Of a stretch of 64,000 bases of DNA, positions 16,514-23,439 are shown piece by piece. A model generated the notes under the pieces. That model did not search any database and was not told where the DNA came from. It saw only the letters and a program-made list of their open reading frames with translations. The DNA comes from Stutzerimonas azotifigens. GTDB lineage: Bacteria > Pseudomonadota > Gammaproteobacteria > Pseudomonadales > Pseudomonadaceae. The stretch spans positions 1 to 64,000 of the forward strand of contig NZ_JAAMRF010000006.1 of NCBI RefSeq assembly GCF_013522725.1, in the 5' to 3' direction. Within the stretch, counting starts at the first letter, position 1; each line of letters starts with the position of its first letter. Both the position numbers and the translations under genes were made by a program.

Positions 16514-17401
16514 TCAGTACCCGAACATCAGCGCGCGATGAGCCGCCACGCCAGCCATCGCACCGTCTCCCACGGCCAGCGGCACGGAACCGGCGGCGCG
16601 TGCAGCGTCGCCACAGGCGAACAAGCCCGGCACCGATGTCGCCTTCATGGGATCCGTCTTGATGAACAGGCCCAGCGGCCCTTCTTCGGTCTCGCAGTTC
16701 AGTTGGCTCACCAGGTCCGGAAGGCGCATCCCCGGCGCGAGAAACAGACCTGCGAAGCTCAGCGTGCGGTTGTCCTCAAGCAGCACCTCGAGCGGATCGC
16801 CTTCCAGGCGAGTCACCGGGGTGCGCTCGAGGGCGACGCCCCGTGCACCGAGCTGCGCCAGCTGCTCCTCGTCGGGCTCGAACGCCTCGTTCAAGAGCAG
16901 GGTCGTGGTCCCCCAGTCCGGCAGCATGAGGGCCTGGTGCATCGACAGGGGCGAAGTCGCCAGCACACCAATGCGGCCCCGCTGAAGTTCGTAACCATGG
17001 CAATAAGGGCAATGAAACACGCTGGAGCCCCACAGCTCTGTCACGCCGGGGATGTCTGGTAGTACATCCACGATTCCCGTCGCCAGAATCAGCACACGCG
17101 CACTGTATTGCTTGCCACTTCTGTCGGTGATGTAAAAGCCGTCCGCCTCACGTTCGGCTTTCACCGCCTCGGCCGAGACCCAATCCACCGAGCCATACTC
17201 CATGAGCTGGGCACGGCCTTCAGCCGCGATCTCGGCGGGTGGTACGCCATCCTGGGTTAGGAAGCCATGGGAGGCCGCGGCGAAGCGGTTACGGCGCTGG
17301 CCCGCATCGATCACTAGCACCTTTCGGCGGGCTCGGGCCAATGGCAGCCCAGCCGACAAACCTGCGTAACTGCCTCCGATGATGATCACGTCATAAGCCA
17401 T
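16514..17401 (-). CDS. Thioredoxin-reductase-like FAD/NAD(P) oxidoreductase
   Basis: A 295-residue flavoprotein of the thioredoxin-reductase fold. The FAD motif is GGSYAGLSAGLPLARARRKV (about residues 9-28), the redox-active disulfide is C-P-Y-C (about 134-137), and the C-terminal FAD motif is GLFACGDAARAAGSVPLAVG (about 259-278). In place of the usual NAD(P) motif it has a poor glycine pattern (R-I-G-V-L-A-T-S-P-L-S), as in ferredoxin-independent or oxidase-like relatives such as GliT/HlmI-type enzymes. The Rrf2 regulator gene lies 91 bp upstream on the same strand, with a palindrome between them. Confidence 0.8.
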   Translation of the reverse strand: MAYDVIIIGGSYAGLSAGLPLARARRKVLVIDAGQRRNRFAAASHGFLTQDGVPPAEIAAEGRAQLMEYGSVDWVSAEAVKAEREADGFYITDRSGKQYSARVLILATGIVDVLPDIPGVTELWGSSVFHCPYCHGYELQRGRIGVLATSPLSMHQALMLPDWGTTTLLLNEAFEPDEEQLAQLGARGVALERTPVTRLEGDPLEVLLEDNRTLSFAGLFLAPGMRLPDLVSQLNCETEEGPLGLFIKTDPMKATSVPGLFACGDAARAAGSVPLAVGDGAMAGVAAHRALMFGY

Positions 17402-17416
17402 GAAGCCGCCCTCCTG

Positions 17417-17443
17417 TTAGTGTATCTTTTGAAGTTACACTAA
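17417..17443 (+). promoter_or_regulatory. Palindromic operator upstream of the oxidoreductase
   Basis: Half sites TTAGTGTA (17417-17424) and TACACTAA (17436-17443) form a perfect 8-bp inverted repeat with an 11-bp spacer, 16 bp before the oxidoreductase start. It lies between the Rrf2 gene and its probable target and is the likely Rrf2 binding site. Confidence 0.65.
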
Positions 17444-17492
17444 TAAGCGAGCCCTGTGAAAGCGTGTTACGGATGTTTATCGAATGAGGGTT

Positions 17493-17951
17493 CTAGTGCG
17501 AGGCGATGCCGGACGGCATTCGTTGGCAGCTGCTGTACAACGCGTTGAACTGCTTCGACAAGTCGGCGAGTGTCGATGCGCCGAGCCTGCGCAGCAGCAA
17601 CGCCTCGGCTTCTTGCAACGCGTCGGCGAGCACGCCATTGACCACCTGTTCGACCAGGCAATCGGGGTTATCCCGATCCGCCCCGATGGCAAATATCCTC
17701 GGCCCTCCGACGGCGTGGAAGATGTCCAGCAAGGTGACCTGATTCAGGTCGGCCGAAAGGGTCCAGCCGCCGTTGTAGCCCTTGTCCGCACGGACGTAGC
17801 CCGCCTTGCGCAAGCCCGCCATGGTCCGCCGTACCACGGCGGCGTTGGTGCCCAGCATTTGTCCGATCTGCTCCGAGGTCACGGGCCGCTCATCGCGCGC
17901 CATATGCAACAGGACGTGGAGCATTCGGGAGAGTCGGCTGTCGGTTCTCAT
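17493..17951 (-). CDS. Rrf2-family regulator (YwnA-like)
   Basis: A 152-residue winged-helix regulator. The DNA-binding part is at residues 1-75: S-R-M-L-H-V-L-L-H-M, TSEQIGQMLGTNAAVVRRTM (about 25-44), and K-G-Y-N-G-G-W-T-L-S. The three-cysteine cluster that binds FeS in IscR/NsrR is absent; only single cysteines near 98 and 144 are seen, so it would sense by thiol chemistry or another route. It lies directly upstream of the thioredoxin-reductase-like gene and likely controls it. Confidence 0.85.
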   Translation of the reverse strand: MRTDSRLSRMLHVLLHMARDERPVTSEQIGQMLGTNAAVVRRTMAGLRKAGYVRADKGYNGGWTLSADLNQVTLLDIFHAVGGPRIFAIGADRDNPDCLVEQVVNGVLADALQEAEALLLRRLGASTLADLSKQFNALYSSCQRMPSGIASH

Positions 17952-18085
17952 CGGTTTGCTGGCTGGCGAAGGAAGCCTCGCACCTTACAACGCAATCTCG
18001 ACGATGACCACGCGCTCGCCTCGCACTGGTCTTCATTAACGCGCGTGCATATCCGACCTTGCCCGGCATGCGGCCCCGCTCCTAA

Positions 18086-18214
18086 TCAAGCCGGTTTCAC
18101 CGCCAGCAAGGCGAAGCCACACAGAATGCCGGCCAAGGCGATTGCCCAGCCGATGCGATGGGCGCGGTTCTTTTGCTGCTGGCGGACGGGATCCACAGGT
18201 TTCTTCTTTCTCAC
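18086..18214 (-). CDS. Small single-pass membrane protein
   Basis: A 42-residue protein with a basic N-terminus (M-R-K-K-K-P-V-D-P-V-R-Q-Q-Q-K) and one transmembrane helix, IGWAIALAGILCGFALLAVK, at about residues 21-40. The start is a GTG at 18214, read as Met and preceded by AGAGAGAAG at good spacing; a longer frame upstream is not supported. Family unknown. It stands alone between the Rrf2 and SMP-30 genes. Confidence 0.5.
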   Translation of the reverse strand: MRKKKPVDPVRQQQKNRAHRIGWAIALAGILCGFALLAVKPA

Positions 18215-18540
18215 GATCTTCTCTCTCAGCCTTAACGAGGCCTTGGGTCGCGAATCGTACCGTGGGCAAGGCGCTGGGTGTCCAGCGCTTGCTGTGCTCG
18301 TAGGGAACCGATCAGCAAAAACATCCGTGAGAACGAATCCTGGCCCTCGGCACGTCATCGTATGACCTTAAGAAACCTCACGTTCCCCGAATCGCTCCCG
18401 CCAGCCTGAAATCCCTTCAGCGCGCTCTATAAGGCAGGTTGAGCACGAAACGTGCTGAAGCGAACTTTTTGCAAGTCATCATACCTCTACTACGCTTGCT
18501 CTCACCGCGCGTATGCGGTTCATAAGAATAAGGACCCACC

Positions 18541-19632
18541 ATGACGTCAGAACAACAACCCTCCCACGACTCGCGTCGCCGTTTCCTCAAGCAGTCTCTG
18601 AACTACTCGGCCGCCCTTCTGGCCAGCAGCACCCTCCTTCCCCGCGTCGCCCAGTCCGCCGAACTGCTTAGCCGACGTTATCCGGACCCTTCGGTCGAGG
18701 TGTTGGACGAGAGCTTCATGCAACTGCGGTTGTTCAACGCCAGCGTCGAGAAACTGGCCGACGGCTTGCGCTGGGCCGAAGGTCCGGTGTGGGTGGGTGA
18801 CGGACGCTATCTGCTGCTCAGCGACATTCCCAGTAACCGCATCGTGCGCTGGGACGAAATCAGCCAGACGCTGGGCGTCTACCGGGAGCAGTCCAATTTC
18901 TCCAACGGGTTGACTCGGGATCGGCAGGGCCGCCTGATTGCTTGCGAAGGTTCGACCACCCACGAACTAGGCCGCCGCATCACGCGCACCGAGCACAACG
19001 GGCGAATCACGGTGCTGGCCGACAACTTCGAGGGCAAACGCTTCAACTCGCCGAACGACGTCGTGGTCAAGCGTGACGGCTCGATTTGGTTCACTGACCC
19101 GCCCTTCCAGGCCGGCAACGATTACGAAGGCTTCAAGATCAAGACCGAGCTACCCGATGCGGTGTATCGCATCGATGGAGAAACCCTTTCGGTCACGCGG
19201 GTGATCGAGGGTATCGCCGGCCCTAACGGCCTGTGCTTCTCGCCTGACGAGAAGCGGTTGTACGTGGTTGAAGGCCGCGCCAGACCCAACCGGCTGATCT
19301 GGGCCTACCCGGTCAACGACGACGGCACGCTCGGTGAGCGCACCCAGCACGTCGAAGCCACCAGCCACGGCGCGCTCGATGGCATCAAGTGCGATGAGGG
19401 CGGAAATCTCTGGTGCGGCTGGGGCAGCTCCGGCTCGCCGGAGGCCAACCCCGACGGGCTCGATGGCGTGCGGGTGTTCAATCCGCAAGGCAAGGCGATC
19501 GGCCATATCCACTTGCCGGAGCGCTGCGCCAACCTGTGCTTCGGCGGAGCCCAGGGCAACCGGCTGTTCATGGCAAGCAGCCACGCAATCTACTCGCTGT
19601 TCGTCAACGCCCGCGGGGCTACGTTCGTCTAG
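18541..19632 (+). CDS. Tat-exported SMP-30/gluconolactonase family protein
   Basis: A 363-residue protein with a twin-arginine signal (S-R-R-R-F-L-K-Q near residues 11-18 and a hydrophobic stretch to about 40), then a six-bladed propeller. Family marks are W-A-E-G-P-V-W (metal glutamate, about 80), NGLTRDRQGRLIACEGSTTH (about 122-141), F-N-S-P-N-D-V-V-V (about 170-178), G-P-N-G-L-C-F-S and the D-G-I-K-C-D motif near 281. It probably hydrolyses a sugar lactone in the periplasm and needs a divalent metal. It is transcribed alone; a hydrophilic 3' end overlaps a decayed merR fragment on the other strand. Confidence 0.85.
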   Translation: MTSEQQPSHDSRRRFLKQSLNYSAALLASSTLLPRVAQSAELLSRRYPDPSVEVLDESFMQLRLFNASVEKLADGLRWAEGPVWVGDGRYLLLSDIPSNRIVRWDEISQTLGVYREQSNFSNGLTRDRQGRLIACEGSTTHELGRRITRTEHNGRITVLADNFEGKRFNSPNDVVVKRDGSIWFTDPPFQAGNDYEGFKIKTELPDAVYRIDGETLSVTRVIEGIAGPNGLCFSPDEKRLYVVEGRARPNRLIWAYPVNDDGTLGERTQHVEATSHGALDGIKCDEGGNLWCGWGSSGSPEANPDGLDGVRVFNPQGKAIGHIHLPERCANLCFGGAQGNRLFMASSHAIYSLFVNARGATFV

Positions 19633-19679
19633 CCGAGCAGCGCGACGATCCGGCACTGCTTGACCGACGACTCGGCACC
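19629..19679 (-). pseudogene. Remnant of a merR 3' end
   Basis: On the minus strand this stretch reads G-A-E-S-S-V-K-Q-C-R-I-V-A-L-L-G-stop. It matches the C-terminus of the intact MerR gene at 21003 (C-T-E-S-S-V-K-Q-C-R-I-V-E-A-L). At DNA level 32 of 33 bases agree between 19643-19675 and 21047-21079. No upstream merR sequence remains. It overlaps the SMP-30 stop codon by a few bases and is best explained as the stub of a lost second copy. Confidence 0.65.
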
Positions 19680-19684
19680 GTTTC

Positions 19685-19753
19685 GTAGGGTGGATCACGC
19701 TTCACCGATCCACCATGTCGACGGGACGGTGGATGGAAAGAGCGCCATCCACC
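19685..19753 (+). repeat. Twin-hairpin dispersed repeat (GTAGGGTGGAT type)
   Basis: Two successive hairpins: GGTGGATC (19689-19696) with GATCCACC (19707-19714), and GGTGGATGG (19728-19736) with CCATCCACC (19745-19753). The GTAGGGTGGATCACGC opening is typical of dispersed repeats in Stutzerimonas-type genomes. The remaining gene-free DNA up to 20060 shows no coding signal that I can support. Confidence 0.6.
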
Positions 19754-20060
19754 CCACGCAACTGCGACAACGCGGGAAGTGCGCCAAGGTTGCCCTGGTG
19801 GCTTGCATGCATGTGCACTTGATCAGGCTGAACGCGATGCTGCGCGACAATACTCCGTTGAGGACTCAAACCAGTTAACAAGACAGTTGCTCCCACAGGC
19901 CGCGCTGTTTGCTCCGGCACCTTCGCAAGCCCGTTCATTCCAGCGCATCCGTGCGCCTTGTGAGGCGTGGCGGCGTCCGGTACGTTCTGCCGGCGGCTCG
20001 CTCGCAGCCCAAGAACAACAACCACGGCACGCCATGGCGTTGCCCTGCCAAGGAATACCG

Positions 20061-20840
20061 ATGAAATCTCTGATCTCGGCCGGCCTGTTGCTGGCCAGCG
20101 GGGCGGCCTTCGCTGCCCCTTCTGCCTCGCTGCTCGACGAAGCCCAGCAACGCGGGACGCTGAGCGTCTGCACCACCGGCGACTACAAGCCCTACACCTT
20201 CCTGCGCGAGGACGGCGACTACGAAGGCATCGACATCGCGCTGGCCGAGTCGCTGGCCAGGAGCCTGGGCGTGGAGGTGCAGTGGGTACCGACCACCTGG
20301 AAGACACTGATGCCGGACTTCCTCGCCGGCAAATGCGACATGGCCGTCGGCGGCGTTTCCATTTCCCTGGAGCGACAGAAGAGGGCCTTCTTCAGCGACC
20401 CGATCACGGTCGACGGCAAGATTCCCTTCGTCCGCTGCGATGACGTGGACAAGTACCAGACCATCGCCCAGCTCAACCAACCCTCGGTACGACTGATCGA
20501 GCCGCCGGGCGGCACCAACGAGGCGTTCGTCCACCGCGAGCTGCCCAAGGCCCAGCTGGAGCTGTATCACGACAACACGGTGATCTTCCGTCACGTCGCC
20601 GAGAACAAGGCGGACGTGATGATCACCGACGCCTCCGAGGCGCTGTACCAGCAGCGCAACTACCCGACCCTGTGCGCGGTGAACCCGGACAAGCCGCTGC
20701 AGTACAGCGAGAAGGCCTTCCTGCTGCCACGCGACGACAGTGCCTTCAAGGCCTACGTCGACCAGTGGCTACACCTGAGCAAGGCCACCGGCGAGTACCA
20801 GCGCATCGCCGACACCTGGCTGGCCAAGCCGGCGCAGTGA
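20061..20840 (+). CDS. pheC: Cyclohexadienyl-dehydratase-like (PheC) periplasmic protein
   Basis: A 259-residue exported protein with a signal peptide (residues 1-18, ending A-F-A) and a type-3 solute-binding fold. It closely follows the periplasmic PheC pattern: T-T-G-D-Y-K-P (about 38-44), VGGVSISLERQKRAFFSDP (about 95-113), P-P-G-G-T-N-E (about 152-158), M-I-T-D-A-S-E-A (about 193-200) and L-C-A-V-N-P. The glutamate in T-D-A-x-E-A is retained. PheC converts prephenate and arogenate to phenylpyruvate and phenylalanine. A pure binding-protein role cannot be excluded. AAGGAATACCG precedes the ATG. Confidence 0.7.
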   Translation: MKSLISAGLLLASGAAFAAPSASLLDEAQQRGTLSVCTTGDYKPYTFLREDGDYEGIDIALAESLARSLGVEVQWVPTTWKTLMPDFLAGKCDMAVGGVSISLERQKRAFFSDPITVDGKIPFVRCDDVDKYQTIAQLNQPSVRLIEPPGGTNEAFVHRELPKAQLELYHDNTVIFRHVAENKADVMITDASEALYQQRNYPTLCAVNPDKPLQYSEKAFLLPRDDSAFKAYVDQWLHLSKATGEYQRIADTWLAKPAQ

Positions 20841-20846
20841 GGCGAC

Positions 20847-20990
20847 TCAGGGCCCGCCGAACAGCGTCGACCAGTAGATGCCCGCATCCCTGTGCGGATC
20901 GATTGCGTAGGCAGCGCCGAATTCGCTGAAGCGCGCGCTCATCGGATCGGCGCGGTGGCCCTGGGCTGGTCAGCCAGCCCGCTGCGCCGA
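20847..20990 (-). pseudogene. Frameshifted C-terminal remnant of a CAP-domain protein gene
   Basis: The minus strand reads A-G-W-L-T-S-P-G and then, one base out of frame, H-R-A-D-P-M-S-A-R-F-S-E-F-G-A-A-Y-A-I-D-P then H-R-D-A-G-I-Y-W-S-T-L-F-G-G-P-stop. This matches the C-termini of the intact CAP proteins at 22190 and 55443 (G-W-L-A-S-P-G-H-C-A-N ... D-A-G-I-Y-W). One extra G near 20962 breaks the frame. No upstream CAP sequence is present; the merR stop begins 13 bp away. Dead gene fragment. Confidence 0.8.
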
Positions 20991-21002
20991 CTGCGCCCGA
21001 CG

Positions 21003-21419
21003 TCAGGTCCGGCAGTCGCCAACGACGGCTCCGCCACTCAGTGCCTCGACGATACGGCACTGCTTGACCGACGACTCGGTGCAGCCGACCAGCCGTTCCA
21101 GCTCGACCTCAAGCCGTTGCAGGTCGGCGATGCGCTGGCGCACCTCGACCAGATGCTGCGCCACCAGGCGGTCGACGTCGGCGCAGGGCTGGCCGGGTTG
21201 GTCGGCCAACTCCACCAGCGTGCGGATCTCATCGAGGGAAAAGCCGAGCTCGCGCCCGCGCTTGATGAAACGCAGCCGCTCCGCTTCGCGTTCGCCGAAG
21301 GTGCGGTAGCCGGATTCGGTGCGCATGGCGGGCGTGAGCAGGCCGATGCGCTCGTAATAGCGGATGGTTTCCACGTTCACGCCGGTGGTCTTGCTCAGCT
21401 TTCCGATCGTCAATGTCAT
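21003..21419 (-). CDS. MerR-family metal-responsive activator (CadR/PbrR-like)
   Basis: A 138-residue regulator. The N-terminal winged helix-turn-helix is LTIGKLSKTTGVNVETIRYY (about residues 3-22), with Y-E-R-I-G-L-L next, then a dimerisation coiled coil (about 78-112). Cysteines at about 79 (Q-P-C-A-D-V-D), 112 and 120 are placed like the metal ligands of ZntR/CadR/PbrR. It diverges from a CDF transporter gene across a classical MerR promoter. A tail-only copy survives at 19629. Confidence 0.85.
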   Translation of the reverse strand: MTLTIGKLSKTTGVNVETIRYYERIGLLTPAMRTESGYRTFGEREAERLRFIKRGRELGFSLDEIRTLVELADQPGQPCADVDRLVAQHLVEVRQRIADLQRLEVELERLVGCTESSVKQCRIVEALSGGAVVGDCRT

Positions 21420-21422
21420 CGC

Positions 21423-21453
21423 TTGACCCTGTAGTCGCTACAGGGTTTAGCGT
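21423..21453 (+). promoter_or_regulatory. MerR-type promoter and operator
   Basis: A TTGACC -35 element (21423-21428) and a TAGCGT -10 element (21448-21453) are separated by 19 bp, the long spacer used by MerR-activated promoters. Between them lies a perfect 9-bp inverted repeat, ACCCTGTAG and CTACAGGGT around TCG (21426-21446), close to the CadR/PbrR operator pattern. It would drive the CDF transporter gene starting at 21484. Confidence 0.85.
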
Positions 21454-21483
21454 AGCCGCATCTTGTTCATCGGGACATGCATC

Positions 21484-22116
21484 ATGGCAGGAAACTGTTG
21501 CAGTCATTGCTGTGCGAGCGCAGCCGCCACCGGCCGCTACCGGCGCCTTCTCTGGATCGCGCTGGCCATCAACCTGGCGATGTTTCTTGTCGAGATCGGT
21601 GCCGGACTGCGCGCCGACTCGGTATCGCTGCTGGCCGATTCGCTGGATTTCTTCGGTGACGCCGCCAACTACGGCGTCAGCCTCTGGGTGCTCGGACTGG
21701 CTGTGGCCGTAAGGGCCCGAGCAGCGCTGCTCAAGGCGCTCACGATGGCGGCGTTCGGCACGTTCATCCTGGTCATGGCGATATCCAATTTCGTCGACGG
21801 CAGCGTGCCGCATGCGCCGACGATGGGCGTGATCGGGATGGTGGCACTGCTCGCCAACCTGCTCGTCGCCGGACTGCTCTATTCGTTCCGTGAGGGCGAC
21901 AGCAACATGCGCAGCGTCTGGCTGTGCAGCCGCAACGACGCACTTGGCAATCTTGCGGTGATGCTGGCGGCATTGGGCGTGCTCGGCACCGGTAGCGGCT
22001 GGCCGGATCTGATCGTGGCGACGTTCATGGGGGTGCTGGCGATCAGCGCGGCGATTCAGGTGGCTCGACAGGCGTTGCAGGAGCTACGCCCCGGCGATGC
22101 GGTGTCGGACCGCTGA
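21484..22116 (+). CDS. CDF-family cation efflux protein, short form
   Basis: A 210-residue inner-membrane protein with about six transmembrane segments. The transport-site motif D-S-L-D-F-F-G-D-A-A-N (about residues 50-60) and its TM5 counterpart S-R-N-D-A-L-G-N (about 149-156) carry the metal-binding aspartates. The cytoplasmic C-terminal domain of most CDF proteins is missing. The N-terminus is cysteine-rich (M-A-G-N-C-C-S-H-C-C), a likely metal-binding tail. It is controlled by the divergent MerR protein, so it probably exports Cd, Pb, Zn or Co. The metal is not resolved. Confidence 0.8.
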   Translation: MAGNCCSHCCASAAATGRYRRLLWIALAINLAMFLVEIGAGLRADSVSLLADSLDFFGDAANYGVSLWVLGLAVAVRARAALLKALTMAAFGTFILVMAISNFVDGSVPHAPTMGVIGMVALLANLLVAGLLYSFREGDSNMRSVWLCSRNDALGNLAVMLAALGVLGTGSGWPDLIVATFMGVLAISAAIQVARQALQELRPGDAVSDR

Positions 22117-22189
22117 GCGGACCCGATGACCGTGGTGCCTGCACCAGCGGCTGGCGGTCGATACGAATGGATAAAAACGCACGGCGAGT

Positions 22190-23026
22190 TCACGGCCCGC
22201 CGAACAGCGCCGTCCAGTAGATGCCTGCGTCGCTCTGCGGGTCGACCGCGTAGGCGACGCCCAGATCGCTGAAGTGCGGGTTCATCAGGGTGGCGCAGTG
22301 GCTCGGGATGGTCAGCCAGGCCTCTAGCACCTTCTGCGGGGTGTCCTGCGCCGCGGCGATGGTTTCGCCCACCTGCTGTCCCGAATAACCAGCCAGTTCC
22401 GCCCGGTCGCCGGGGGTTCGTCCGTCTTCGCCGAGATGGCCGAAGAAGTTGCCGTTGGCCATGGCCCGGCTGTGGGTTTCGGCGACGCCGCCGAGCACGG
22501 GCTCCCAGGCCAGTGGCCCCGCCGCGGCAAACGCCTGGGCGCCGCACCGGCGCGGCTCGGCGCGTGCAACGTTGATCAGCGCGAGCAGCTTTTTCCCCTC
22601 CGCCTGCCAGTCGCCCAGGCCACCGCTGAGCATCGGCCGCGCCAGCACGATGCGCCAGTCGCGCCCTTCCCGGCTCACGCCGATGTCGACGAACTGCGGA
22701 TCGAGCAGCACCTGGCAGAAGCTCTCGCGTAGCGCAGCCATCGCCGCCTCGGCATCGCGTGGGCCCGACAGGCTGATGGCGCGCACATTGACCAAGGGAT
22801 AGCCGGAACGGGTCAGCGACTGCTGCAGGTCGCCGGCACCCTGCACCGACAGCCTCAATCGCGAGTCGGCTGTCAGGGCGGGCAGCGCCACGCTCGCGTC
22901 ATCGGCGCAACGCTGCACCTCACCGCGATAGGCATTGATCGACTGGATCAGCTGCGTCGGCTCGTCGGCCCGCGAGCCGAACGGCAGCAGTGCAGCGAGA
23001 AGCAGAACGAACGACAGAGCGCGCAT
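22190..23026 (-). CDS. CAP-domain (SCP/PR1-like) exported protein
   Basis: A 278-residue exported protein, signal peptide residues 1-19 (ending S-R-A). The N-terminal half has a helical I-N-A-Y-R-G-E-V-Q-R-C opening and a degenerate first unit. The second half is a CAP domain: L-L-A-L-I-N-V-A-R-A-E-P-R-R-C-G (about 145-160), E-T-H-S-R-A-M-A-N-G-N-F-F-G-H (about 181-195), and S-D-A-G-I-Y-W-T-A-L-F-G at the end. The paired histidines and the glutamate of the CAP cavity are present. Function in bacteria is unclear. GGAGGATTTC precedes the ATG. A paralogue is at 55443 and a dead fragment at 20847. Confidence 0.8.
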   Translation of the reverse strand: MRALSFVLLLAALLPFGSRADEPTQLIQSINAYRGEVQRCADDASVALPALTADSRLRLSVQGAGDLQQSLTRSGYPLVNVRAISLSGPRDAEAAMAALRESFCQVLLDPQFVDIGVSREGRDWRIVLARPMLSGGLGDWQAEGKKLLALINVARAEPRRCGAQAFAAAGPLAWEPVLGGVAETHSRAMANGNFFGHLGEDGRTPGDRAELAGYSGQQVGETIAAAQDTPQKVLEAWLTIPSHCATLMNPHFSDLGVAYAVDPQSDAGIYWTALFGGP

Positions 23027-23439
23027 GAAATCCTCCACCTGGCAATGGCGACCGGCGTGCAGGCTGCGTCCGGTCGGTCTGCTGGATGCTGCGCGAGGAC
23101 GCTGCGCTTGTCACCTTCTCGACGAGCATCGACGTTCATTCGCCTGCACAGCCCCGCCCAGCCCGGCCACCACTCGTCATCGATGTCACCACGTTACGGC
23201 GCGAGACGAAGCGAACAACCCTGCGCGACGGCCAACGCTTCTACGCCGACGACCGAAAATCGCGCCGGTCAATTCGCGCCATCTGCCGGACCTCTGAGGC
23301 CATAGCGAGCACCGTCGCCTGTGTCAGGCGAATGTGTATGTTTTGTAAATGATCTTTACACTCTAATGAGAATTCTTAGCATTCGCACTTGCCCAGCGGC
23401 CCGAGCCGCAATGACGAAGTAATCAAGGGAGTGCGGTAA
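23027..23439. other. Intergenic promoter region upstream of TonB receptor
   Basis: A 413-bp stretch between the CAP gene and the receptor gene. Apart from the Fur-like box near its right end I see no gene. The last 100 bp turn AT-rich, as expected for a regulated promoter. Confidence 0.5.
23362..23380 (+). promoter_or_regulatory. Fur-box-like site
   Basis: The 19-mer TCTAATGAGAATTCTTAGC matches the Fur consensus at about 12-13 positions, including the TAATGA half, and lies 60 bp before the TonB-dependent receptor start. It would give iron repression. A weaker match than the 28589 site. Confidence 0.55.
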
